A stretch of DNA of 64,000 nt. Origin: Pseudomonadota bacterium. Its GTDB lineage: Bacteria > Pseudomonadota > Alphaproteobacteria > SP197. The position numbers and the translations under genes are program-made. The stretch covers positions 1-64,000 of the forward strand of contig JBCCIS010000014.1 in the NCBI GenBank assembly GCA_039028155.1, in the 5' to 3' direction. Below, one piece after another: positions 43,536-50,839 of this stretch. The notes under the pieces are model-generated. The model made no database searches. It was not told where the DNA came from and saw only the letters and a program-made list of their open reading frames with translations. Every line of letters starts with the position of its first letter. Position 1 is the first letter of the stretch.

Positions 43536-44042
43536 TTGCAGTCTTTGTCCGACGAACTTCGCAGCAGCATCGCAGGGCTTCGCCGCTACGCGTTGTCGCT
43601 GGTCGGCAACAGCACCGATGCGGATGACTTGGTGCAGGAAACGTTGCAACGCGGGCTGGCGGCGATCCGTGATGGCCGCAAGATCCACAACATGCGCGGC
43701 TACCTCTTCACCATCCTGCACAATGTCAGGGTGTCGCAGCTGCGCTATGGCCGCGAGGGCGACCATGTCGCCATGGAAGACCTGACCACAGAACTGCCGA
43801 TAGCCGCCAACCAGGAACACGCGGTTCAGCTCAACGAACTATTTTTGGCGATTTCGCGGCTGCCCATGGAACAAAGAGCCGTGATTTTACTCGTATGTCT
43901 GGAAGGGTTCAGTTACCGGCAGACCGCCGACATCCTGGATATCCCGATTGGAACGGTGATGTCGCGGCTGTCGCGGGCGCGCCGGGCGCTGATGAACGGC
44001 ATGGACAAGGCCGAACGGCCGAAGCTGGCGGAGATCAACTGA
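43536..44042 (+). CDS. ECF-type RNA polymerase sigma factor
   Basis: A 168-residue sigma factor from a TTG at 43536 behind a GGGGG tract (the frame is open upstream to 43299 but that part is unlike sigma factors). Region 2 is RYALSLVGNSTDADDLVQETLQRG and NMRGYLFTILHNVRVSQLR. Region 4 is LPMEQRAVILLVCLEGFSYRQTADILDIPIGTVMSRLSRARRAL, a typical helix-turn-helix for -35 recognition. The next ATG is one base after its stop and encodes the cognate anti-sigma factor, so the pair is co-translated. Confidence 0.93.
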   Translation: MQSLSDELRSSIAGLRRYALSLVGNSTDADDLVQETLQRGLAAIRDGRKIHNMRGYLFTILHNVRVSQLRYGREGDHVAMEDLTTELPIAANQEHAVQLNELFLAISRLPMEQRAVILLVCLEGFSYRQTADILDIPIGTVMSRLSRARRALMNGMDKAERPKLAEIN

Positions 44043-44043
44043 T

Positions 44044-45030
44044 ATGGATACAGGCGGCAGAGACGCGAACCGAGGCGGCAAAAGGGTGCCGTGGGGCGAT
44101 GGCATTCTGGACGCCTATCTTGACGGCGAACTGGACGATGCCGAACGCGAGGCGGTCGAGCGCTACCTGCTGGCGGACGCGGAGGCCGCGGCCTATGTGC
44201 GCAGCGGGCGCTTGATCCGACAGGATCTGCATCGCCTGTTCGACAGGCGGCTGGAAGCACCGCTGCTGCCCCAGCATGTCGAACTGGGTCTGGCGATCGA
44301 GCGCGCCAACGAGATCAATCGGGCGCCGCGCCAGCACCGTGGCGACTGGCTGCGGCTGCCCCTGCAGCTTGCCGCCGCCGCCGTCTTTGCCATCGTCATG
44401 TTGGGCGCTATCGCCGTGGGCCTGCGCGCGATCGTCGGCGGACCTTCCGATCAAGACCTCTTCGCCTTGTTCTCGCCTGGCTCGGGCGACGAGGCGCCGC
44501 TGCAACAGGTGGCCGATGACGGCTCAGCACCTGAGGCGACGCTTGCCGCCGGTGGCGCGGCGACCACGCTCGAGGACGGCGCCACGGAACCGGCGGCGCC
44601 GGGGCATGGCGCGCCAGACTTCAGCGTCTTCGGGTTCAACCTGGTCGGCGCCCGTCTGCTGTCGGAAAGCGACGAAAGCGCCATGCAACTGGTTTATGAA
44701 TCGGAAGCCGGCAGGCGGGTCGAACTCTTCTATAGCCCGGATGCCGAAAGCAGCGAGACGAGCCTGACGGTGATGGAGGAGGGGCTGGTCAGCGCTCTCT
44801 TCTGGCGCACGGACGGGCTGTCCTACAGCCTGATCGGCGATGTGCCGCGCGACCTGATCCTCGAAATGGGCCGTGTCGTTGACGGCGAATGGACCGTTCC
44901 GCTGCCCAGCGAAGCGGCCGAGCGTGCAAATGATGACGCCGGCCTCGCAGCCGATGGCGACGATGCTTCGGCGGTCACCGGTGATGGCGAGGCCGACGAG
45001 ATCCCGGCCGCTGGCGGCGAGAGCCTCTAA
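44044..45030 (+). CDS. membrane anti-sigma factor
   Basis: A 328-residue protein. Residues 18-95 are a cytoplasmic anti-sigma domain (ILDAYLDGELDDAEREAVERYL), lacking the His/Cys zinc signature. One transmembrane helix follows (LQLAAAAVFAIVMLGAIAVGL, about residues 104-124). The periplasmic domain (GFNLVGARLLSESDESAMQLVYESEAG, RVELFYSPDA, LVSALFWRTDGLSYSLIGDVPRDLILEMG) matches alphaproteobacterial anti-sigma proteins. The Ala/Asp/Glu-rich tail is extra. It would hold the sigma factor at the membrane until a periplasmic signal arrives. Confidence 0.85.
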   Translation: MDTGGRDANRGGKRVPWGDGILDAYLDGELDDAEREAVERYLLADAEAAAYVRSGRLIRQDLHRLFDRRLEAPLLPQHVELGLAIERANEINRAPRQHRGDWLRLPLQLAAAAVFAIVMLGAIAVGLRAIVGGPSDQDLFALFSPGSGDEAPLQQVADDGSAPEATLAAGGAATTLEDGATEPAAPGHGAPDFSVFGFNLVGARLLSESDESAMQLVYESEAGRRVELFYSPDAESSETSLTVMEEGLVSALFWRTDGLSYSLIGDVPRDLILEMGRVVDGEWTVPLPSEAAERANDDAGLAADGDDASAVTGDGEADEIPAAGGESL

Positions 45031-45102
45031 CTCGAACTGATAGCAGTACGGTCATTCGATGACCTCATGGTGTCGTCGTCGGCATTTCGTGCGATCATGA
45101 CA

Positions 45103-45127
45103 CCCAGTCGTGTCGAAACCGACTGGG
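45103..45127 (+). promoter_or_regulatory. hairpin over the ribosome binding site of the nuclease-family gene
   Basis: CCCAGTCG (45103-45110) and CGACTGGG (45120-45127) pair perfectly; the right arm overlaps the GGGGG ribosome binding site of the gene starting at 45137. A second short palindrome, GGTCAT-TCG-ATGACC, lies at 45050-45064. Translation control or a terminator of the anti-sigma transcript are both possible. Confidence 0.4.
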
Positions 45128-45136
45128 GGCTTTCCG

Positions 45137-46132
45137 ATGTCCGATCCCTTGCCGTCATGGCAGGCCGCCAACGCGCCGGCGGCGGTAAAAGACGAGATGA
45201 CGGCGTTGCGCGCCGAGCTCGACGCGACGGTGCCGCCGAAACGCCAGGCCGACCGTAACCTTCTGATCGCGACCTGGAACATCAAGGCGTTCTCGTCGCT
45301 GACCCGCAAGTGGACGGCTTCCAACAGCGACAGTCCCAAGCGTGATTTTCGAGGCCTGTGGGCGATCACGGAGATCATCTCGCGTTTCGACGTGATCGCG
45401 ATCCAGGAGATCAAAGGCGATCTGCGCGCGTTGCGCACCATGATGAAGACGCTCGGTCCGTCGTGGCGGTTCCTGATGACCGATGTCACCCGGGGCAGTG
45501 CCGGCAACAGCGAACGCATGGGTTTCGTCTTCGACACCACGAGGGCCAATCTCTCCGGCCTTGCCGGTGAACTCGTGGTGCCGGAAGAAGAACTGGGCGC
45601 GATCGGCGCCGATGCGCTTCAAAGTCAGTTCGCACGCACGCCCTATGCGGTGAGTTTCCAGGCGGGTTCGGAGACCTTCACGCTGGTGACGCTCCATGTC
45701 GACTTCGGCTCCTCGTCCGCCGGGCGGGTACCGGAACTCAAGGCCATCGCCAAATGGCTCGACCGCTGGGCCAAGCAGGCCAATGCTTATGGCCAGAACT
45801 TCATCGCGCTCGGCGATTTCAACATCGACCGCAAGGGCGACAAGCTATGGGAAGCCTTCACCAGCACAGGGCTTGAGGTGCCTGAGGCGCTGCATAAGGT
45901 GAAGCGATCGATCTTCGCCGATGACGACGACACCGAGCTTGAGAAGTACTACGACCAGATCGCGTGGTTCACGTCAGGCAAGAAACGCCGACTGAGCATG
46001 ATGTTCGACAGCGCCGGCATGGTCGACTTCGTGCCCTTCCTCTATCAGGACAAAGGCTTCTCGAAGTCCGTCGTGCAGCACCGCCTGTCCGACCACTACC
46101 CCCTGTGGGCCGCGTTCGACTGTCGCGACTGA
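45137..46132 (+). CDS. endonuclease/exonuclease/phosphatase (EEP) family protein
   Basis: A 331-residue protein from the ATG at 45137. LIATWNIKAFSS holds the metal-linked Asn, FDVIAIQEIKGD the metal-binding Glu, VTLHVDFGSS a catalytic His, ALGDFNIDRKGD the Asp-x-Asn pair and LSDHYPLWAAF the terminal SDHxP. All catalytic positions of the DNase I/exonuclease III-like fold are present. Without signal peptide or DNA-repair context it could be a nuclease or a phosphatase. Confidence 0.88.
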   Translation: MSDPLPSWQAANAPAAVKDEMTALRAELDATVPPKRQADRNLLIATWNIKAFSSLTRKWTASNSDSPKRDFRGLWAITEIISRFDVIAIQEIKGDLRALRTMMKTLGPSWRFLMTDVTRGSAGNSERMGFVFDTTRANLSGLAGELVVPEEELGAIGADALQSQFARTPYAVSFQAGSETFTLVTLHVDFGSSSAGRVPELKAIAKWLDRWAKQANAYGQNFIALGDFNIDRKGDKLWEAFTSTGLEVPEALHKVKRSIFADDDDTELEKYYDQIAWFTSGKKRRLSMMFDSAGMVDFVPFLYQDKGFSKSVVQHRLSDHYPLWAAFDCRD

Positions 46133-46145
46133 CCTTTCAGTCGCG
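46124..46145. terminator. hairpin over the stop of the EEP gene
   Basis: CGCGACTGA and TCAGTCGCG form a perfect nine-base stem with a four-base loop, covering the stop codon at 46130-46132. A second inverted repeat, GCCGGTG/CACCGGC, follows near 46158-46176. Together they separate the EEP gene from the convergent small membrane protein gene. No T tract. Confidence 0.45.
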
Positions 46146-46203
46146 CGTCATGTGCCGCGCCGGTGCAGCACCGGCCGGTTCCTGTGCGAGATAGAGACGG
46201 GGA

Positions 46204-46317
46204 TTAGAAGAAGAGCAGCGAGGAGATGGTGATGTTGACGACGGTGATGCCGGTGGCGATCAGGCTGTAGATGGCGAGTTCCCGCCAGTTTGGCGATCCT
46301 TGCTTCTTTTGTTTCAT
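46204..46317 (-). CDS. 37-residue single-span membrane protein, W[RQ]EL-Y-T-N family, copy A
   Basis: ATG at 46317, stop TAA at 46204-46206. A basic N-terminus (MKQKKQGSP) is followed by NWRELAIY and a hydrophobic helix to the terminal LLFF. From the residue before Trp to the end there are exactly 28 residues, aligning without a gap to two other minus-strand genes at 47719 and 48059: Trp, Glu, Leu, Tyr, Thr, Asn, the late Leu and final Phe are shared. The ribosome binding site (AGGG) is weak. Positive-inside orientation is predicted (N-terminus in the cytoplasm). No known family recognised. Confidence 0.72.
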   Translation of the reverse strand: MKQKKQGSPNWRELAIYSLIATGITVVNITISSLLFF

Positions 46318-46558
46318 GACCCTGGGCCGTCCCGCCGGGTAAGAGTTGCCGTCACCGCTATCCTTAGTGCAAGTCACGTGCCAGACAATTGATGGCCGTC
46401 ACACTTTTTCCTGGCGAATCAACGCTTAACCCATATTCCTTAATATACTACTAACGGAGTATGTGCCGGCCGCCCGTCGGTTCGATGCGTTCGCGCCGCT
46501 GTTCTTGGCGGCGATCCCGGCTAACCTCGCCGCCGCAAATCCTTCGGGGACTCCGCCG

Positions 46559-47722
46559 ATGACATTGATGCAGCGCTACCCCTCCGTGGCCGACTTGGAG
46601 CGCCGGGCGCGCCGGCGTATCCCGCGGTTTGCCTGGGATTACCTGGCCGGCGGCTCCGGCCAGGAGCGTTTGGTGGGGCGCAACCGGGAGGCTTTCGACC
46701 GGGTTTTGATGACGCCGCGTTTCTTTGTCGATATCGCCGACACCGACCTTTCCGTCGAGGTCTTCGGTACGCGCTATGCGATGCCGATCGGCGTGGCGCC
46801 GATCGGCCAGGCAGGCCTGGTATGGCCGGGGGTCGAGGCGATGCTGGCCCGCGCGGCCAAAAATGCCGGCATTCCCTATCTGCTGAGCACCGTGTCGACC
46901 GCCGTCATGGAGGAAATCGGCGCCATCGGCGGCGACCACGCGTGGTTCCAGCTTTACCCGCCGGCCGACCGGGCGATCGAGAAGGATCTGATTGCCCGCG
47001 CCCAGGCATCCGGCTTCGGCGCCATGATCGTCACCATCGACGTGCCAGTGCAGGCCCGCCGCCTGCGCGACATACGTAACGGCTTTTCGGTGCCGCCGCG
47101 CATCAATTGGCTGAATGTTGTCCAGGCTGCGCTAGCGCCCGCGTGGTCGATTGCAACCCTGCGCCACGGCCTGCCGTACTTCCGCACGGTCGAGCCCTAT
47201 GTCGACGACAAGTCCGATATGAAGGAGAGCGTGACGTTCCTGAGAGACCAATTCACTGGCCCGATGTCGCGCGAGCATTTCGGCGAGATCCGGCGTCAGT
47301 GGCAGGGCCCGCTCATCGTGAAAGGCATCCAGCATCCCGACGACGCGCGGCTGGTCGTGGAGTTGGGCGCCGACGGCATCATCGTCTCGAACCACGGCGG
47401 CCGGCAGCTTGACGGCGAACGCGCGACGATTGACGTTTTGCCCGACATCGTCGAGGCGGTCGGCGACACAACGACGGTGATGCTGGATAGCGGGATCAGA
47501 ACCGGTCTTGACGTGGTGCGCGGGCTGGCGCGCGGCGCCCAGTTCACGTTCAGTGGGCGCAGTTTCATGTTCGCGATCGCGGCCCTGGGTGAGGCCGGCG
47601 GCGATCATGTCGTGCAGATCTTACGAGAGGAACTGTTGCACGTGCTGGGGGAACTTGGCTGCCCGCGCGCCGCGGACATGGACGCGGCCTGGTTGGCCGC
47701 GCCGTGGTCGTCAGACGGCTAG
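46559..47722 (+). CDS. lldD: FMN-dependent alpha-hydroxy-acid dehydrogenase (L-lactate dehydrogenase type)
   Basis: A 387-residue flavoprotein from the ATG at 46559 (GGGGA upstream; a GTG at 46463 would add 32 residues). Landmarks are RRRIPRFAWDYLAGGS, PIGVAPIGQAGLVWP (FMN loop), WFQLYPPADRA, VTIDVPVQARRLRD, GPLIVKGIQHPDDA with the FMN-binding Lys and IVSNHGGRQLDGE with the catalytic His and substrate-binding Arg. It oxidises L-lactate or a related 2-hydroxy acid at the membrane. Its stop overlaps by two bases the stop of a convergent small membrane protein gene. Confidence 0.92.
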   Translation: MTLMQRYPSVADLERRARRRIPRFAWDYLAGGSGQERLVGRNREAFDRVLMTPRFFVDIADTDLSVEVFGTRYAMPIGVAPIGQAGLVWPGVEAMLARAAKNAGIPYLLSTVSTAVMEEIGAIGGDHAWFQLYPPADRAIEKDLIARAQASGFGAMIVTIDVPVQARRLRDIRNGFSVPPRINWLNVVQAALAPAWSIATLRHGLPYFRTVEPYVDDKSDMKESVTFLRDQFTGPMSREHFGEIRRQWQGPLIVKGIQHPDDARLVVELGADGIIVSNHGGRQLDGERATIDVLPDIVEAVGDTTTVMLDSGIRTGLDVVRGLARGAQFTFSGRSFMFAIAALGEAGGDHVVQILREELLHVLGELGCPRAADMDAAWLAAPWSSDG

Positions 47723-47838
47723 AACAGCAGGAGTGACGATACCGCCACATTGACGACACAAACCATGGTGCCGAGGCCGGTGTAGAGAACCAGCTCCCGC
47801 CAATTGCCTGAACCCTTGTTGTTCTTTTTCTCGCTCAT
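47719..47838 (-). CDS. 39-residue single-span membrane protein, W[RQ]EL-Y-T-N family, copy B
   Basis: ATG at 47838 with GGCGGA upstream, stop TAG at 47719-47721 overlapping the stop of lldD tail to tail. A charged N-terminus (MSEKKNNKGSG) precedes NWRELVLY and a hydrophobic helix ending SSLLLF. It shares the invariant Trp, Glu, Leu, Tyr, Thr, Asn and terminal Phe of copies A and C at identical spacing. The conservation despite different codons argues for selection on the protein. Confidence 0.75.
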   Translation of the reverse strand: MSEKKNNKGSGNWRELVLYTGLGTMVCVVNVAVSSLLLF

Positions 47839-48058
47839 TGTTTTCCGCCGTGTCATACGCGCGCTCTTGAGGTGTTACGTATGACCCGCGTCAATCCGAT
47901 GCTATTGACCGGCATCACATTGATGTCACCTCGGCGGAAGAACGGCACAATCGCGCCACAATCTGTGACCGCCATCAACACGGGCGGCCCAGAATGCCCA
48001 TGCACGGCTGTTGGTTCATGGCTTAGCCGGCACCGTTGCTGCGGGAGCAGAGACCAAA

Positions 48059-48175
48059 CTAAAACAGCACCAGCATGACGACGCCGATATTGGCGGCGGA
48101 TACCACGGTGGCGAAGCTGCAATAGACGATCAGTTCTTGCCAGCTTGAGAGAGAAGAAGTCGGTTTGTCGTTCAT
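48059..48175 (-). CDS. 38-residue single-span membrane protein, W[RQ]EL-Y-T-N family, copy C
   Basis: ATG at 48175, stop TAG at 48059-48061. The N-terminus (MNDKPTSSLS) is less basic; then SWQELIVY and a hydrophobic helix ending MLVLF. Trp, Glu, Leu, Tyr, Thr and Asn match copies A and B at the same spacing; Trp is followed by Gln, not Arg. It is the most diverged copy. The ribosome binding site is poor. Confidence 0.65.
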   Translation of the reverse strand: MNDKPTSSLSSWQELIVYCSFATVVSAANIGVVMLVLF

Positions 48176-48324
48176 CGTGCCGGTCCATGCGGTGAAAGCA
48201 AATCCCGGTCCCCACCCTCAGGTAGGCGACACGACGGCGACATCAACGCTCCGCACGGCGACCTCACCGTGGCTTGATAACGCTTGTTGCGTTGGTGAGG
48301 CGCGCTGACGGCGCGGAAACGTTG

Positions 48325-49728
48325 TCAGGAGGCGGGCGTCAGCTTGTCCAGCGCGCCCAGCTCGTCCAGCAGGTAGACGTTCGTTGCGATCGCCTTTTTG
48401 AACACACCGAGGTCCATGGATTCGTTGGGACCGTGGATCGAGCTGGCGGGATCCAGAACGCCGTTCAAGATCAGCGGCAGATGAGAGAAGCGTTCCGCGA
48501 ACAGAGCGACGAACGGTATCGAACCGCCGACACCAATCTGCACGAGATCGTGACCCCACGCCTTGCTGTACGCACGCCCTGCGGCGTCAAACGCCGGGCC
48601 CTTGGGTTCATAAAGCCACGCATCGCCGTGGCCCGGCCGTTCGTGGACCGTCAGCTTGACGCCACCGGGCGGTTCGTGGGTCAGGGCCTCGGTGACATCC
48701 GCCACCAGCGCCTCGGGATCCTGGCCCGGCGCAACGCGGATCGACAGCGCTGCCGTTGCCGCATGGCGCAGCGCGTTCTTCTCGTGATCGGGCTGCGGCA
48801 GTGTCGTCGAGACAATGGTTAGCGCCGACTGCCGCCACGCCCACTCGGCGAGCGGGCGGCCACGCTCAGGCAGCGCCGAGACGCCGTCGATGATTTGGGT
48901 GGCCTTCTCGACGGTCGCCGCATCGAACGGCAGTTCGCGGGCGGCATCGCGCCAGGCTTGTGGCACGTCGACACGGCCCAGTATGAAACGGCCGTCGTCG
49001 TCGACCAGGCGCGCCAGCGCCTTGACCAGCGCGGTCGACACGTCCGGCGCGACATTGCCCCACAGGCCGGAATGCACATCGGATGCAAGCGCTTCGCACG
49101 TCACGTCCAGTTCCACCAGGCCGCGCAAGGATGTCGTCAGGCCGGGGATCTCTGTGGACGGGTTGTCGCAATCGGTCAGCACCATGGCGTCGGCGTCGAA
49201 GACGTCGGGGTAGGCGTCCATGTAACCGACCAGGTTGGGCGAGCCGATTTCCTCTTCGCCCTCGATGATCAGCTTGACGTTGACCGGCAGCGCGCCGGCG
49301 ACCGCAAGCCAGGCTTCGATGGCCGCGAGGTGACTGACCCAGCCGCCCATGTCGTCGCCGGAACCGCGGGCATAGAGCCTGCCGTCGATCTCGACCGCTT
49401 CATGGGGTGGCGTGTTCCACGGCTCGCCCTTGACCGGCTGCAGATCCATGTGGCCGTAGATCAGAACCGTTGGCTTGCCCGGTCCGGCGTCCATACGTTG
49501 CGCCGCGACGGCAGGCAGCGCGCCGTCAAGTTCCAACACCTGTGCGTTATCAAAGCCGAGCGCGTCCAAGTCGTCGCGGATCCGGTGCGCCAGCGCCACG
49601 ACATCCTTGGCGTGATCGGGATCGCACGAGATTGCGGGATAGGCGATGTACCCGCCCAGACGCTTCACCGTCTGTTGGAAGTTATCCTCCGCATAGCGGC
49701 GCACGTCTTCGCTTCGGTTGCTGACCAT
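48325..49728 (-). CDS. M20 family metallopeptidase (dipeptidase type)
   Basis: A 467-residue zinc enzyme. VLIYGHMDLQPV gives the first His and catalytic Asp, GSGDDMGGWVSH the bridging Asp, IIEGEEEIGSPN the catalytic Glu pair, TDCDN a metal Asp, and the lid domain follows (SDVHSGLWGN with His-Ser). The final metal His is in SSIHGPNESM. All metal ligands are present. It hydrolyses dipeptides or small peptides, similar to PepV/ArgE/CNDP groups. It is downstream of a LysR regulator on the same strand (57 bases). Confidence 0.93.
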   Translation of the reverse strand: MVSNRSEDVRRYAEDNFQQTVKRLGGYIAYPAISCDPDHAKDVVALAHRIRDDLDALGFDNAQVLELDGALPAVAAQRMDAGPGKPTVLIYGHMDLQPVKGEPWNTPPHEAVEIDGRLYARGSGDDMGGWVSHLAAIEAWLAVAGALPVNVKLIIEGEEEIGSPNLVGYMDAYPDVFDADAMVLTDCDNPSTEIPGLTTSLRGLVELDVTCEALASDVHSGLWGNVAPDVSTALVKALARLVDDDGRFILGRVDVPQAWRDAARELPFDAATVEKATQIIDGVSALPERGRPLAEWAWRQSALTIVSTTLPQPDHEKNALRHAATAALSIRVAPGQDPEALVADVTEALTHEPPGGVKLTVHERPGHGDAWLYEPKGPAFDAAGRAYSKAWGHDLVQIGVGGSIPFVALFAERFSHLPLILNGVLDPASSIHGPNESMDLGVFKKAIATNVYLLDELGALDKLTPAS

Positions 49729-49785
49729 CGCGGCACTCTCCGTTGCTCCATCCTGTTACTCTATAGAGGGCAGCGGCTAGCCTGT

Positions 49786-50712
49786 TCAACTGCTTGCCGC
49801 GAACCCGCCTTCGTGTACCCGGCACCAGTCGGCCAGTTGTTCGGCGACGGTGGCGACCGCTTTGTCTTGGTCACCGGTGCTACGCCGCGCGACGCTCCAG
49901 GGAATGGTGAGACCCCGGTCAGTCAGACGACACGCGGCGAGCGCGCCGCTCTCGAGATGTGGCGCTATGGCCCAGCGCTGCACGATGGCGACGCCCAGAT
50001 TGGCCTTTACGAGATCCACGATCGCGTCGATCAGTTCGACCCGGATGATACGGCGCGGCGACACGCCGGCCGGGCGCCAGAACAGATCCAGTTCGTGGCC
50101 GGGCAGGTTGGTGAAACTATAGGTCAGCACATCGTTGTCGCGGAAGTCAGTGGCTTCAACGCTGTCGCGCGCCGCCAGCCGGTGCTCCGGCGACATGATG
50201 GCGACCAGCTCGTCATCGAACAGCGGCAGGGATGTCATGCCTGCCGGGATCAGGGCATCGGGCACAACCGCCAGATCGATATCGCCTTCCTGCAGCGCGG
50301 CCAGCGGCCTTTGGACGGCGTTCGCCATCAGCTCGACCTCGATCGCCGGTGCCGCTTCGTGCAGGCGGTTCAGGAAGTCCGGCAGCCAGTGGTAACTGCT
50401 GTAGGTCGCGACCCCCAGCCGCACCACCGCTTCGATCCCGTGACCCATCTTCTGGGCGGCCGTTTCGACCTGCTCGAGCTCGTCGAGCAGGCGCGCGGAC
50501 GCCTGATGGAGGAGCTCGCCCGCCGGCGTCAGGCGCAGGCGCCGGCCGAGCCGGGTGAAGAGGGCGAGGTCCAGACGCCGCTCCGCCTCGCGGATCCGGT
50601 GACTGAGCGCCGACGGCGTGACGCCCAGAAGCTGCGCGGCGTCGGCGACCGTGCCGGTCTCGACGATGGCCGTCAGCATCTGCAGATGATTGATCCCAAG
50701 CCTGGGTGCCAT
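49786..50712 (-). CDS. LysR family transcriptional regulator
   Basis: A 308-residue regulator of standard length. The N-terminal winged helix-turn-helix is LQMLTAIVETGTVADAAQLLGVTPSALSHRIREAERRLDLALFTR; the effector domain runs from about residue 90 (VVRLGVATYSSYHWLPDFL, MANAVQRPLAALQEGDIDLAVVPD). The sequence is close to MetR-type regulators of methionine synthesis, though no met gene is near. The M20 peptidase follows on the same strand, and a LysR-type palindrome lies 34-56 bases upstream. Confidence 0.92.
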   Translation of the reverse strand: MAPRLGINHLQMLTAIVETGTVADAAQLLGVTPSALSHRIREAERRLDLALFTRLGRRLRLTPAGELLHQASARLLDELEQVETAAQKMGHGIEAVVRLGVATYSSYHWLPDFLNRLHEAAPAIEVELMANAVQRPLAALQEGDIDLAVVPDALIPAGMTSLPLFDDELVAIMSPEHRLAARDSVEATDFRDNDVLTYSFTNLPGHELDLFWRPAGVSPRRIIRVELIDAIVDLVKANLGVAIVQRWAIAPHLESGALAACRLTDRGLTIPWSVARRSTGDQDKAVATVAEQLADWCRVHEGGFAASS

Positions 50713-50745
50713 GGCGTTAGCTGAAAACAGTTCAATTCAACGCCA

Positions 50746-50768
50746 CATTAGAGCAAAAATCTCTAATG
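50746..50768 (-). promoter_or_regulatory. LysR-type operator palindrome
   Basis: CATTAGAG (50746-50753) and CTCTAATG (50761-50768) are perfect inverse copies with a seven-base AT spacer. This fits the T-N11-A rule of LysR binding sites, in an AT-rich patch 34-56 bases before the LysR gene, consistent with autoregulation. Confidence 0.6.
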
Positions 50769-50839
50769 ATTGCGAGGCCACGCGAATGTGCATTGGCGTT
50801 GCGCTACGCCCTTACGTCGACAGTATTGGAAACCGCCGC

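Noticed and set aside
48895-50724. 609-codon plus-strand frame
   Set aside because: It spans the M20 peptidase and LysR genes in antisense; both are supported by motifs, and this frame shows none.
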